A stretch of DNA of 64,000 nucleotides from Dasyornis broadbenti (taxonomy: Eukaryota > Chordata > Aves > Passeriformes > Dasyornithidae). The stretch covers positions 662,650 to 726,649 of the forward strand of contig VZRN01005892.1 of the NCBI GenBank assembly GCA_013397935.1, written 5' to 3'. Under the pieces are notes generated by a model. That model saw only the letters and a list, made by a program, of their open reading frames with translations, did no database searches and was not told where the DNA came from. How positions within the stretch are numbered: position 1 is the first letter of the stretch; each line of letters opens with the position of its first letter. Shown piece by piece: positions 60,501 to 64,000 of this stretch. Both the position numbers and the translations under genes were made by a program.

Positions 60501-63311
60501 GTAAATAGGATAAACCTTGCAAATGTTGCATCTTCGATTTTGAAGTCTTGGAAGAATTAACTTGACATCTACTTTTCTGTCTAGAATATTCTTAAGAGTC
60601 TTTCTGTCTATTTGCTAAGCTGTAATCCTCTCAGGAGTTTTTGAATTGTTCATGGATTGCTTAATAAATGCTTTTAACTTAACATCACTGCCACCAAAGT
60701 ATCCTTTAGATTTGTGACTCTAACACTGGAGAAAATGTTTAGTGTATGAAAGGGAGTCCATATAGCATTCAGAATTCACCATATAGAGTAGTAAAGATGC
60801 CCCATTATGTAAAAATAAAAAGGGAGAGAGCAGGGAAGCCAGCATTTTAATTCCGTTAACCACATTTGTCTGATAGAGTCCCTTCTGTGCCTTTAGGATT
60901 CCAGACCTCGCACTTTCCTCATCGGCTGCATTGGAGTCAGTGGGAAGACCAAGTGGGATGTTCTGGATGGGGTTGTACGGCGCCTGTTCAAGGTCAGTGG
61001 GTACAGCTCGCTGTGAGCTTGAGTTCTCCTCTGGGGTTTGGGCGGTACCAAGCTGTATTTGACTTCGTTAAGTACTGTCACAGCACAGAACAAACCCCCA
61101 GTGCTGCCTGACTTCCCATATCCCCTTTTCCTCCCAGGAGTACATCATCCACGTGGATCCCGTGAGCCAGCTGGGGCTGAACTCCGACAGCGTCCTGGGC
61201 TACAGCATCGGGGAAATCAAGCGCACCAATAGCGCAGAGACCCCGGAGCTGCTGCCCTGTGGGTACCTGGTGGGAGAAAACAACACCATCTCAGTGACCA
61301 TCAAAGGTAATTTTACCTCAGCTGCCTGCTGGAGTTCTCACCGCTGACACTTCGATCAGAGCTTGCTGTGTTGAGAAGCTCAGAGGAGTAGAAACTTTTT
61401 ATTGTGCTGCTTTCTCCTGTCCCTGCCTTTCACTTACTTCCTTCTATTTTCATTTGATAAAGACAGCACTTGGATTATCCCAAGTCTGTGATTTCAGCAA
61501 GTTTTCAACCTGTCACAGTAAGAATAATTACACACTCCACAGATCCTGAGCTGATGCCTGGAGTTGTCCTGGAGAAGACCTCACACCACAAGGGATGCAG
61601 TGGAATTGTTTGAGCAGCAAAGTACATTCCAAATGAATCAGGCCTCTTATTTCATTACCTCTTTGTCACAGCTATAGTTGCTATTTCCTTCATGCAGAGT
61701 AAAAAAACCCTAATTCTTTACTTATTTGCCTGACTGGTCTCACTGAAGAGTGCCTCCTTAAGTGCCAAGAAGGAGGGAGCCCAAATTTTATGAAACACCT
61801 TAAAATCTGGATTTTTCAAAACGTATGGTTTTCAGAATTCCCATCAATTCCATTCTGTAATACCGATAAAAATTTAATATTTGTATTTCTCATATGGTTT
61901 CTCATTTGGTTTCTTAGGGAAGCACTTTTTCTGTGAAAACTATACTGTGAAACTAAGTTTAGGGGTAAAAGCCTCAACTGCTGCATTTTGAACATATATC
62001 AGTTTGCTCAAAGTTAGACCGGTGAAATTTGCAGACAGATGGTATTTGAGAGCAGTGCCAAACATTCATCAGATCAACTATGAAATTTGACTGAAAGCAG
62101 ATTTTTGAATATTGGTGTAAAAACCAAGTTACCTTGGGTAGCAAATCAGTGGGCAGGAAGACAAAATAAAGTGTGAAATATCTCAATTTACTGAAGCCTG
62201 ACACGAACCCAGGGTATTCTACTTATATAAAATACATCGTCCAGTCATAAATCCTAATTGAAATATTGCATAAGGTCTAGCTGTGTCTGTAAAGCTGCAA
62301 TTTGAGTTTATATTTAACTTGCATTGGCTTGACTTGTGCCTTGAAGGTTCATAAGTGATAACACTTTTCAATAAAATAGAAATGTATTTAATCAATCTAT
62401 GGAAAATCACTTACATATACCTTTGAGATATAAAGCTGCCTATATAAATATTTAATATTCCAAGTAACCACTGAGGTGCAAACATTTCTCGGGGTGATCT
62501 GCCAACTTCCCTTTCTGCTGTTTATTTTGAAGCACTGTGTGTTTTCCCTGAGCCAATTCTGCCTAAAGTGACTGCTGACATGGCATAAATGCTTATCAGT
62601 AGGAGTTTTCTGTTGGAGGAGATAACTATCAGCATACAGAGAAGGAGTTTAATTACAAGTATTTGGGAAAATAGGGTGAGTTGATGATAGCTGTTCTTTT
62701 CTGTTTTTTTTTTTTCTCTAGTGATCCAAAAGTAAACAGGTACATTCTGGGTGAATGCATGGTGAAATGCTGTAAAATGGGTGCTTTGTGCATGGGAAGT
62801 GTGGCCTGGAATCACTGAGTGGGGCAGCTTCCAAAGGGCCTTAGGGGTGCAGCTGAGGACCTAGAAAGGCTGAGAGAGGATCCAGGCTGAGCCCACAGGT
62901 CACGCCTGAGCTTGCTTTTCCAGCTTTCTTTGTGCTTCTCATCCATAAGAGATCCCAGGGTGGGGAAGGGGTTTAGCTCTGAAGTGAAAACCAGCTTTTT
63001 CTGATCCTGAAATGGATCAGGTCCACTTGTCTAAAACCTGGGACTGCTGTGAATGAGGGCTGTTTCCTGCTGCAGGGATCTGCGAGAACAGCCTGGACGG
63101 GCTGGTGTTCGAGTCGCTGATCCCCAAGCCCATCCTGCAGCGCTACGTGTCCCTGCTCATGGAGCACAGGAGGATCATCCTGTCTGGCCCCAGCGGCACG
63201 GGCAAAACCTACCTGGCCAACCGCCTGTCGGAGTACATGGTCCTGAGAGAGGGCAGGGAGCTGGCCGAGGGCATCATCGCCACCTTCAACGTCGACCATA
63301 AATCCAGTAAG
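24366..63311 (+). CDS. NAV2: Neuron navigator 2, partial gene (22 internal coding exons, spliced)
   Basis: Spliced gene-level entry; individual exons follow. Twenty-two exons joined at AG/GT borders (one GC donor) total 3,655 nt: one base completing a split codon, then 1,218 open codons. Order in the protein: Ser/Pro/Arg-rich low-complexity region (residues about 1-690), coiled coil 1 (about 706-800), basic Ser-rich linker (about 805-912), coiled coil 2 (about 914-985), Ser-rich linker, then the start of an AAA+ module with P-loop GPSGTGKT at 1177-1184. This is the order known for navigator proteins. Family members bind microtubules and actin regulators and act in neurite outgrowth. The N-terminal exons (including the calponin-homology part of long isoforms) and the rest of the AAA+ domain are outside the window. 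NAV2 rather than NAV1/NAV3 is inferred from recalled paralogue differences, for example the segment SPAASPKFCR, which I believe NAV3 lacks. Confidence 0.95.
24505..29600 (+). other. NAV2: NAV2 intron a-b
   Basis: 5,096-nt GT-AG intron. Contents: a T run at 25117-25129, no CR1 recognised, and one coding-like minus-strand fragment at 28469-28720 (separate entry). The long minus open frame 27373-27969 has no protein-like character. Confidence 0.9.
28469..28720 (-). pseudogene. Unidentified coding-like antisense fragment
   Basis: On the minus strand a frame open from about 28720 to a TAG at 28469-28471 encodes a hydrophilic, protein-like sequence with segments FCDQAQMTNIHTSDSDEDKK, FTAEVSSNHHSPMKETDNP and KYRLMNFGEVLSATSALQ. 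Its composition (acidic Ser/Asp stretch, then a mixed amphipathic end) differs from the chance open frames nearby. A gatcag acceptor-like site precedes the codons and a GTG TG|gtaggc donor-like site overlaps the stop, so it could be an antisense exon; a retrocopy fragment is equally possible. I do not recognise the protein. It is not part of NAV2. Confidence 0.35.
29601..29892 (+). CDS. NAV2: NAV2 exon b (Ser/Lys-rich, SQTGSWRRGM segment)
   Basis: Acceptor ctgtcctag; donor ACAG|gtgagg. It encodes residues 47-143 plus one base of 144, starting TDAEKHSQVERNS and containing SQTGSWRRGMSAQ and KTPGTG. SQTGSWRRGM is shared by NAV2 and NAV3 as I recall them. The segment is hydrophilic with mixed charge and rich in Ser, Asp and Lys (SDVSDESDKS), which suggests disorder with many possible phosphorylation sites. 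No domain is visible. It is separated from exon a by 5.1 kb and from exon c by only 0.9 kb. An ATG search would miss its true beginning because the exon is internal. Confidence 0.95.
29893..30782 (+). other. NAV2: NAV2 intron b-c
   Basis: 890-nt GT-AG intron, phase 1. AT-rich; nothing recognised inside. Confidence 0.93.
30783..31485 (+). CDS. NAV2: NAV2 large Ser-rich exon c
   Basis: At 703 nt this is the largest exon here. Acceptor ctatttttgtag; donor CGCAG|gtaggc. It supplies residues 145-377 with split codons at both ends, joining upstream as Gly and downstream as Arg. Recognisable stretches are KTDDAKVSEKGRLSPK, SPSDAGRSSGDESKK, FGFKKQSGSA, GRKTSVDGSQNQDDGYLAL, LQYRSLPRPSKSSSR, RSSTSSIDSNISSKSAG and KYPDVASPTLRR. 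These match NAV2 much better than NAV3, which I recall as having VVLHVSSKTTLQYRSLP here. Basic and Ser-rich, it probably belongs to the disordered microtubule-associating region. DGYLALS.RTNLQYRS is a strong diagnostic for NAV2. Confidence 0.97.
32638..32660. promoter_or_regulatory. Perfect 10-bp-arm inverted repeat with AP-2-like core
   Basis: Arms TCAATGTGCC and GGCACATTGA are perfect reverse complements separated by TCA. The centre GCCTCAGGC fits the TFAP2 half-site pattern GCC-N3-GGC. Binding is inference; it could equally be a chance or structural palindrome. Confidence 0.4.
33240..33484 (-). mobile_element. CR1-type LINE fragment (- orientation)
   Basis: Begins ATAGAATCATAGGCTGATTT, followed by GGGTTGGAAGACACCTTAAAGATCATC, CCCTGCCATGGGCAGGGACA, TTGCTCAGGGCGCCATCCAG, GATGGGGCATCCACAGCTTC and CAACCTGTGCCAGGGCCTCC. 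This is the reverse complement of the CR1 3' end, colinear with the copy at 6910-7316. 5'-truncated. Confidence 0.95.
34714..35181 (+). CDS. NAV2: NAV2 Ser-rich exon d (LFGGKPSKQ segment)
   Basis: Acceptor: T-rich tract ending ttttttacag; donor GAAAG|gttggt. It encodes 155 full codons (379-533) plus split codons. It opens with R-LFGGKPSKQVP and continues through QQGNLDSPSGSGVLSSGG, SPLYGKNTDLNQSPLASS, SLTWGTNASSSSAVSKDG, SSLHTSCESIDISLSSGG and TPFVRTNSVKTTLSE. Serine dominates; I see no domain. The RTNSVK.TLSE end matches the navigator family. Translation could run on into the intron to a stop at 35231-35233, but the AG/gttggt donor keeps phase with exon e and also with exon f. Confidence 0.96.
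35182..36200 (+). other. NAV2: NAV2 intron d-e
   Basis: 1,019-nt GT-AG intron; no repeats or internal genes recognised. Confidence 0.92.
36201..36266 (+). CDS. NAV2: NAV2 exon e, 66 nt, candidate cassette (SPLSSPAASPKFCRNTLP)
   Basis: Acceptor gatccttctag; donor GACAG|gtaatg. It encodes the end of a split Ser codon, then PLSSPAASPKFCRNTLPRRQD, then two bases of the next codon. Its length is a multiple of three and both flanking junctions have the same phase (AG|C), so skipping it joins exon d to exon f in frame. The paralogue NAV3, as recalled, goes from TLSES directly to the QLDRNTLPKK equivalent, consistent with this exon being optional or absent there. Its 3' end (NTLPRRQ) resembles the 3' end of exon f (NTLPKKG); see findings. 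Confidence 0.92.
36267..37464 (+). other. NAV2: NAV2 intron e-f
   Basis: 1,198-nt GT-AG intron. A 171-codon + open frame (36270-36785) runs through its start but lacks coding character and begins at the donor. Nothing else recognised. Confidence 0.92.
37465..37509 (+). CDS. NAV2: NAV2 exon f, 45 nt (DPHLDRNTLPKKGL)
   Basis: Acceptor taacttttctgcag; donor CTCAG|gtattg. One base ends a split Ser, 14 codons follow (557-570: DPHLDRNTLPKKGL), and two bases begin the Arg shared with exon g. LDRNTLPKKGLRYTPSS is a highly conserved navigator string, so the exon is secure despite its small size. Its 45 nt keep the reading frame if skipped. A CTTT-rich tract lies about 110 nt downstream. Confidence 0.94.
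37510..39677 (+). other. NAV2: NAV2 intron f-g
   Basis: 2,168-nt GT-AG intron. Contains a CTTT-rich tract (37620-37687) and T runs near 39425 and 39600 just before the acceptor region. Confidence 0.93.
37620..37687. repeat. (CTTT)n imperfect microsatellite
   Basis: Repeated CTTT and CTTG units, almost purely pyrimidine on the + strand. Confidence 0.88.
39678..39838 (+). CDS. NAV2: NAV2 exon g (EDAKEWLRSHSAGGLQDT segment)
   Basis: Acceptor gtttttgcag; donor CTGG|gtgaat. It encodes residues 572-624, YTPSSQLRSQEDAKEWLRSH, followed by SAGGLQDTAGNSPFSSGS and TRFNFSQL, with one base of the next codon. (K/A)EWLRSHS(A/T)GGLQDT is a family hallmark. Only 20 of its 53 full codons end in G or C, which contrasts sharply with the next exon. 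Confidence 0.95.
39839..41935 (+). other. NAV2: NAV2 intron g-h
   Basis: 2,097-nt GT-AG intron, AT-rich with TAATAATA-type runs near 40595-40670. A short (GT)n lies at 41840-41851. No internal gene recognised. Confidence 0.93.
41936..42124 (+). CDS. NAV2: NAV2 exon h, very GC3-rich (QMSLSNPSMLRTHSLSNADG)
   Basis: Acceptor ggctttgcag; donor GAGG|gtcagt. It encodes residues 626-687: SPTSAAQMSLSNPSMLRTHS, then LSNADGPYDPYSDTRFRNSS, then MSLDEKSRTMSRSGSFRDGF-EE. SRSGSFRDG(F/S)EE and the MSLDEKSR string fix it as NAV2. By my count 60 of 62 full codons end in G or C and CpG is frequent, whereas exons g and i on either side are A/T-ending (20/53 and 4/17 G/C). Overlapping open frames on the minus strand are shadows of this composition. 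A CR1 fragment begins about 150 nt downstream. Confidence 0.95.
42273..42550 (-). mobile_element. CR1-type LINE fragment (- orientation)
   Basis: Starts ATAGAATCATATTGTTGGGA and continues AAGGATCATCAAGTCCAACTC, TGTGCTCAAGAGCATTGTCC, GTGACCACTTCCCTGGGGAT and AGTGAAGAACCTTCCCCTGA. These are reverse-complement CR1 3' signatures of a subfamily different from the copies at 6910 and 33240. Confidence 0.94.
43440..43720. promoter_or_regulatory. AT-rich homeodomain-motif cluster, weak enhancer candidate
   Basis: Multiple TTAATTAAT/TAATT cores around 43456-43520, the perfect 12-bp palindrome GGTTAATTAACC (43599-43610, HNF1/homeodomain-like), followed at once by TTTGTTTGC (forkhead-like). No repeat family recognised. 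Conservation unknown. Confidence 0.25.
45300..45447 (+). mobile_element. CR1-type LINE 3' fragment (+ orientation)
   Basis: TGTGGATGTGGCATTTGGGA, GGTTTAGTGATGGCCTTGGC, GGTTGGACTGGATGATCTTA and TCTGTGATTCTATG form the CR1 3' terminus, including the terminal ATTCTRTG-type repeat. Confidence 0.92.
46877..46936 (-). mobile_element. Short CR1 3'-end remnant (- orientation)
   Basis: GAATCACGGAAAAGTTAGGG followed by TTGGAAGGGACTTCTGAAGA and TCATCTAGGCCA match the reverse complement of the CR1 terminus. Only about 60 bp. Confidence 0.8.
47788..47840 (+). CDS. NAV2: NAV2 exon i, 53 nt (VHGSSLSLVSSTSSIYST)
   Basis: Acceptor ctttcctttag; donor CCACA|gtgagt. The first two bases complete Val; then HGSSLSLVSSTSSIYST (residues 689-705), ending in phase 0. 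EEVHGSSLSLVSSTSS(I/L)YST is nearly invariant between NAV2 and NAV3 as I recall them. It is the last Ser-rich segment before the first coiled coil. The preceding intron (5.7 kb) is the longest fully contained one. Confidence 0.95.
47841..48846 (+). other. NAV2: NAV2 intron i-j
   Basis: 1,006-nt GT-AG intron, phase 0. No repeats or other genes recognised. Confidence 0.92.
48847..48870 (+). CDS. NAV2: NAV2 exon j, 24-nt microexon (PEEKCQSE)
   Basis: Acceptor ccttttattttacag; donor TCAGAG|gtaagg. It encodes eight residues, PEEKCQSE (706-713), with phase 0 at both ends, so it can be included or skipped without changing frame. It precedes a 109-nt intron, the shortest in the window. It corresponds to the EEK..SE string that opens coiled coil 1 in navigators. 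Too short for ORF or composition tests; support comes from family identity, both splice sites and phase. Confidence 0.9.
48871..48979 (+). other. NAV2: NAV2 intron j-k, 109 nt
   Basis: Shortest intron in the window; donor gtaagg, acceptor cccacag with a poor pyrimidine tract. Confidence 0.92.
48980..49054 (+). CDS. NAV2: NAV2 exon k, coiled coil 1 start (IRKLRRELDASQEKVSALT)
   Basis: Acceptor taaaacccacag; donor CTAAT|gtgagt. Twenty-five in-phase codons (714-738): IRKLRRELDASQEKVSALT plus TQLTAN. Leu/Ile/Val spacing (I, L, L, V, L, L at heptad-like intervals) with alternating charges indicates a coiled coil continuing into exons l and m. It is highly similar in all navigators. The acceptor pyrimidine tract is poor; proximity to exon j (109 nt) suggests the pair may be recognised together, which is inference. 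Confidence 0.94.
49055..52401 (+). other. NAV2: NAV2 intron k-l
   Basis: 3,347-nt GT-AG intron. AT-rich with a (TA)n run at 49293-49305. Open frames at 50139-50563 overlap in several frames and do not look coding. No CR1 recognised. Confidence 0.92.
52402..52485 (+). CDS. NAV2: NAV2 exon l, coiled coil 1 middle, GC donor
   Basis: Acceptor tggtttgattacag; 28 in-phase codons (739-766) AHLVAAFEQSLGNMTIRLQS then LTMTAEQK. The downstream boundary required by homology (EQK|DSELNELR) falls at CAAAAG|gcaagc, a GC donor with an otherwise perfect AG|GCAAG context; no GT in the vicinity preserves the protein. HLVAAFE.SLGNMT.RLQSLTMTAEQK is shared across the family. Confidence 0.95.
52486..52947 (+). 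other. NAV2: NAV2 intron l-m, GC-AG class
   Basis: 462-nt intron with donor AAG|gcaagc and acceptor ttattcaag. Phase 0 and the protein join EQK|DSEL fix both ends, so the GC donor is seen directly rather than assumed. The rest of the donor (AG|GCAAG) matches U1 well, as is usual for GC-AG introns. Confidence 0.9.
52948..53059 (+). CDS. NAV2: NAV2 exon m, coiled coil 1 end (DSELNELRKTIELLKKQN)
   Basis: Acceptor is ttccttattcaag (an AAG acceptor); donor GCAAAG|gtgaga. It encodes residues 767-803: DSELNELRKTIELLKKQNAA, AQAAINGVINTPELNCK, then one base of Gly. The DSELNELR.TIE.LK heptads end coiled coil 1, followed by an Ala-rich turn. The exon sits between a GC-AG intron upstream and a short 327-nt intron downstream. 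Confidence 0.95.
53060..53386 (+). other. NAV2: NAV2 intron m-n
   Basis: 327-nt GT-AG intron, phase 1; nothing inside. Confidence 0.94.
53387..53532 (+). CDS. NAV2: NAV2 exon n, Ser-rich plus basic KKKKRKN segment
   Basis: Acceptor attcatatccag; donor AACTGG|gtgagt. Two bases complete Gly, then 48 codons (805-852): PGGAQPTDLRIRRQHSSDSV, SSINSATSHSSVGSNIESDS, KKKKRKNW. DLRIRRQHSS(D/E)SVSSINSATSHSS is nearly invariant in navigators. The Lys/Arg run at 845-850 could be a nuclear localisation or membrane/microtubule-binding patch; this is inference. It ends in phase 0 at Trp, where the 9-nt microexon may be inserted. Confidence 0.96.
53533..55764 (+). other. NAV2: NAV2 intron n-o
   Basis: 2,232-nt GT-AG intron with an A run at 53953-53967 and a minus-oriented CR1 remnant (55141-55288). 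It ends at the 9-nt microexon. Confidence 0.88.
55141..55288 (-). mobile_element. CR1-type LINE fragment (- orientation)
   Basis: TGTGGAGTATCCTGAGTGGG, AAGGAACCCATGAAGGAGCC, CATCAAGTCCAA, GTGAAACCATGTATCTAAGA and GCATTGTCCAAATGCTTCTT follow the reverse-complement CR1 order of another subfamily. Confidence 0.9.
55765..55773 (+). CDS. NAV2: NAV2 exon o, 9-nt microexon (Val-Asn-Glu)
   Basis: GTCAATGAG lies between acceptor cacttcttccggcag and donor gtaagg. Inserted between exon n (...KNW) and exon p (LRSSFK...) it gives NWVNELRSSFK, which agrees with the NAV2 sequence I recall; NAV3 has the related NWVNSRGSELRSSFK. It keeps frame whether used or skipped. Two TGC triplets at 55744-55746 and 55748-55750 sit just upstream of the acceptor, as described for neural microexons controlled by SRRM4. 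Inclusion and tissue pattern cannot be read from genomic sequence. Confidence 0.82.
55774..56173 (+). other. NAV2: NAV2 intron o-p, with in-frame open start
   Basis: 400-nt GT-AG intron. Its first 129 nt after the microexon are open in the NAV2 frame to a TAA at 55903-55905 and are GC-richer than the rest. A TGCATG (RBFOX-type) motif lies at 56086-56091. See findings. Confidence 0.88.
56174..56346 (+). CDS. NAV2: NAV2 exon p (LRSSFKQAFGKKKSPKS)
   Basis: Acceptor cttgttttctccag; donor TCACT|gtaagt. Residues 856-912: LRSSFKQAFGKKKSPKSASS, HSDIEEMTDSSLPSSPKLPH, then HTTTVSTPLLRASHSNS, with two bases of a Leu codon. (W/L)RSSFK.AFGKKKS.K and HSDIEE(M/L)TDSSLP.SPKLPH are family signatures; the C-terminal part (about 893-912) is the variable portion between species and paralogues. 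Confidence 0.96.
56347..58195 (+). other. NAV2: NAV2 intron p-q
   Basis: 1,849-nt GT-AG intron with an (ATAA)n run at 57017-57034. No internal gene recognised. Confidence 0.93.
57017..57034. repeat. (ATAA)n microsatellite
   Basis: Four to five ATAA units. Confidence 0.88.
58196..58349 (+). CDS. NAV2: NAV2 exon q, coiled coil 2 (EAETVMQLRNELRDKEMKLT)
   Basis: Acceptor tcccatgtcctgcag; donor ATGCAG|gtgagg. One base completes Leu, then 51 codons (914-964): ISECTDSEAETVMQLRNELR, DKEMKLTDIRLEALSSAHQL, DQLREAMNRMQ. Regular heptads (L/I/M at a and d positions) indicate a second coiled coil that continues into exon r. The sequence is almost unchanged in NAV1-3. The ORF continues in frame past the donor to a TAA at 58419-58421 but this reads as intron. 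Confidence 0.97.
58350..58813 (+). other. NAV2: NAV2 intron q-r
   Basis: 464-nt GT-AG intron with an AAG acceptor (gtcttttcaag). Nothing else inside. Confidence 0.94.
58814..58973 (+). CDS. NAV2: NAV2 exon r, coiled coil 2 end plus Ser-rich linker
   Basis: Acceptor gtcttttcaag (a second AAG acceptor); donor CTCG|gtgagt. Residues 965-1017: SEIEKLKAENDRLKSENHGS, then CSRAQSQVSISSSPRHSVGL, then SQHSLNLTESTSL, plus one base. IEKLKAENDRLK closes the coiled coil. The Ser-rich linker with SQHSLNLTES(T)SLDMLLDD is typical of the junction before the navigator ATPase region. Confidence 0.96.
58974..59449 (+). other. NAV2: NAV2 intron r-s
   Basis: 476-nt GT-AG intron, phase 1. Nothing else recognised. 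Confidence 0.94.
59450..59550 (+). CDS. NAV2: NAV2 exon s (DMLLDDTGDGSARKEGGRHV)
   Basis: Acceptor ccccttcccag; donor AAGGAG|gtgagt. Two bases complete Asp, then 33 codons (1019-1051): MLLDDTGDGSARKEGGRHVK, IVVNFQDEMKWKE. The HVKIVV.FQ.EMKWKE strand is the entrance to the conserved C-terminal region that contains the AAA+ ATPase. It ends in phase 0. Confidence 0.95.
59551..60896 (+). other. NAV2: NAV2 intron s-t
   Basis: 1,346-nt GT-AG intron, AT-rich toward the 3' side. No repeat family recognised. Confidence 0.94.
60897..60992 (+). CDS. NAV2: NAV2 exon t (LIGCIGVSGKTKWDVLDG)
   Basis: Acceptor ttctgtgcctttag; donor TTCAAG|gtcagt. Thirty-two in-phase codons (1052-1083): DSRPRTFLIGCIGVSGKTKW then DVLDGVVRRLFK. 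FLIGCIGVSGKTKWDVLDG looks P-loop-like (GVSGKT) but lacks the full GxxxxGK[ST] spacing; it precedes the genuine Walker A in exon v. It is highly conserved in navigators. Confidence 0.96.
60993..61137 (+). other. NAV2: NAV2 intron t-u, 145 nt
   Basis: Short GT-AG intron with a strong pyrimidine tract. Confidence 0.95.
61138..61306 (+). CDS. NAV2: NAV2 exon u (EYIIHVDPVSQLGLNSDSVL)
   Basis: Acceptor cccttttcctcccag, after an intron of only 145 nt; donor ATCAAAG|gtaatt. Residues 1084-1139: EYIIHVDPVSQLGLNSDSVL, GYSIGEIKRTNSAETPELLP, CGYLVGENNTISVTIK, plus one base. HVDPV(S/T).LGL..(D/E)SVLGYSIGEI.R is a conserved navigator block upstream of the ATP-binding site. GC3 is high (47 of 56 codons by my count). 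Confidence 0.96.
61307..63075 (+). other. NAV2: NAV2 intron u-v
   Basis: 1,769-nt GT-AG intron with a T run at 62705-62717. Nothing else recognised. Confidence 0.94.
63076..63311 (+). CDS. NAV2: NAV2 exon v, AAA+ Walker A exon
   Basis: Acceptor gtttcctgctgcag; donor AGTAAG|gtgagc. Two bases complete Gly; 78 codons (1141-1218) read ICENSLDGLVFESLIPKPIL, QRYVSLLMEHRRIILSGPSG, TGKTYLANRLSEYMVLREGR, ELAEGIIATFNVDHKSSK. The Walker A motif GPSGTGKT is at 63186-63209 (residues 1177-1184), with the ATP-binding Lys and Thr present, so the P-loop is intact. Walker B and sensor residues would be in later exons outside the window. GC3 is very high (72 of 78 codons). The reading frame is open at the donor; the protein continues downstream. 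Confidence 0.97.
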
Positions 63312-64000
63312 GTGAGCTCACAGAAACCTCGCACAGCCCACCCTGCCACGTGTCCAAAATGAGAGACTCCTTTCTTAATCCATCCTTTTGAACTTGCCTT
63401 TCTTTTCAAAGCATTGTGTTGATCATGCAGGAAATACTATTTAAGGTTTTCAGATTCACCTGATTATGGGCCTGGAGTAGCAGGCTTCCAGGTGTGTATT
63501 TAAGCACCTAAAGATGTCATGATTTTCAAGTGTTTAGGAGCCTGAGAATTGCCCAGGAAGTTAAACACCTGCGTAAAATTCCCAGAGACTTAAGCAATCC
63601 CTATTGCATGTGGGCACTTTTCCCAAAACCCTCAAATGCATCTCCAGGCTGTCAGGAGTTTCTGCAGCTGCAAGTATCAGCAGCTGTAATCATGTGCTGG
63701 CTTTGGAGGGGCTGTTGTGCAGACACATTCCTGGGCAGGTAAGGCGTGTCTCTGCTGTTTTATGTGCTGCTGGTTTTGCTGAATATACTTCCAGTGATCA
63801 TCTAGATTAAAGAATAGAAAGAAAGAAAGAAAAAAAAAGCTGGATATTTGATGACCTTAGGCATATTTTCCTCTGGAGGAAAGGGATGGTTGAAATTGTG
63901 GTTGTAAGCCACTGGTATGATTTCAGACATGTCTTTAAAGCCGCTGAGAGCATTTCAACCACTCAGCAGCAGCCCCAAAGGCTCATCCTTAGTTCACTGC
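63312..64000 (+). other. NAV2: NAV2 intron after exon v (partial)
   Basis: Begins gtgagc; no further exon is visible before the window ends. A (GAAA)n/A-rich tract lies at 63812-63838. The next exon, expected to start at the residues leading to Walker B, is outside. Confidence 0.9.
63812..63838. repeat. (GAAA)n / A-rich tract
   Basis: Three to four GAAA units followed by an A run. Confidence 0.88.

Noticed and set aside
60943..60957. GVSGKT in exon t as the ATPase P-loop
   Set aside because: It lacks the complete GxxxxGK[ST] spacing; the complete motif GPSGTGKT is in exon v.
62800..62960. Possible CR1-like remnant
   Set aside because: Only vague similarity (GAATCACTGAGTGG); no ordered CR1 signatures.

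Overview
The window is vertebrate nuclear DNA, most likely from a bird. Intronic sequence predominates, exons are short with GT/AG borders, and at least six CR1-type LINE fragments are scattered through it. CR1 also occurs in turtles and crocodilians, so 'avian' is an inference from repeat type and the compact introns; I cannot name a species. I found no prokaryotic features, CRISPR arrays, RNA genes or retroviral proviruses.

One gene explains all the convincing coding sequence: neuron navigator 2 (NAV2), on the + strand and incomplete at both ends. I reconstruct 22 coding exons between 24366 and 63311. Their lengths sum to 3,655 nt and every junction keeps phase, giving 1,218 consecutive codons without a stop. 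Residue numbers in this annotation count from the first complete codon at 24367. The paralogue call (NAV2, not NAV1 or NAV3) rests on remembered protein families, especially the large Ser-rich exon at 30783-31485 and the exon at 34714-35181.

Layout. 1-24365 is intron (or 5' flank of this part of the gene) with no exon I can support. It holds one CR1 copy and two compact stretches that look like conserved regulatory DNA (about 8320-9020 and 14338-14600). 24366-42124 carries eight exons for the Ser/Thr/Pro/Arg-rich, probably disordered, microtubule-associated middle of the protein. 47788-53059 carries the first coiled coil in small exons, including a 24-nt exon and a GC-AG intron. 53387-56346 carries a basic KKKKRK region, a 9-nt microexon and a second basic Ser-rich segment. 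58196-58973 carries the second coiled coil. 59450-63311 enters the C-terminal AAA+ ATPase region and stops just after the Walker A exon. Walker B and the C-terminus lie beyond the window.

Function, from knowledge of the family: NAV2 is the vertebrate homologue of nematode UNC-53, is induced by retinoic acid, associates with the cytoskeleton and promotes neurite outgrowth and axon guidance. The sequence shows the architecture (disordered basic segment, two coiled coils, P-loop) but not the biology directly.

I found no new multi-gene system. The points most worth checking are a POU-octamer-rich putative enhancer (8580-9010), an unidentified coding-like antisense fragment (28469-28720), the 9-nt microexon with an open read-through tail (55765-55905), the GC-AG intron (52486-52947), and the abrupt GC3 and CpG jump confined to the exon at 41936-42124.
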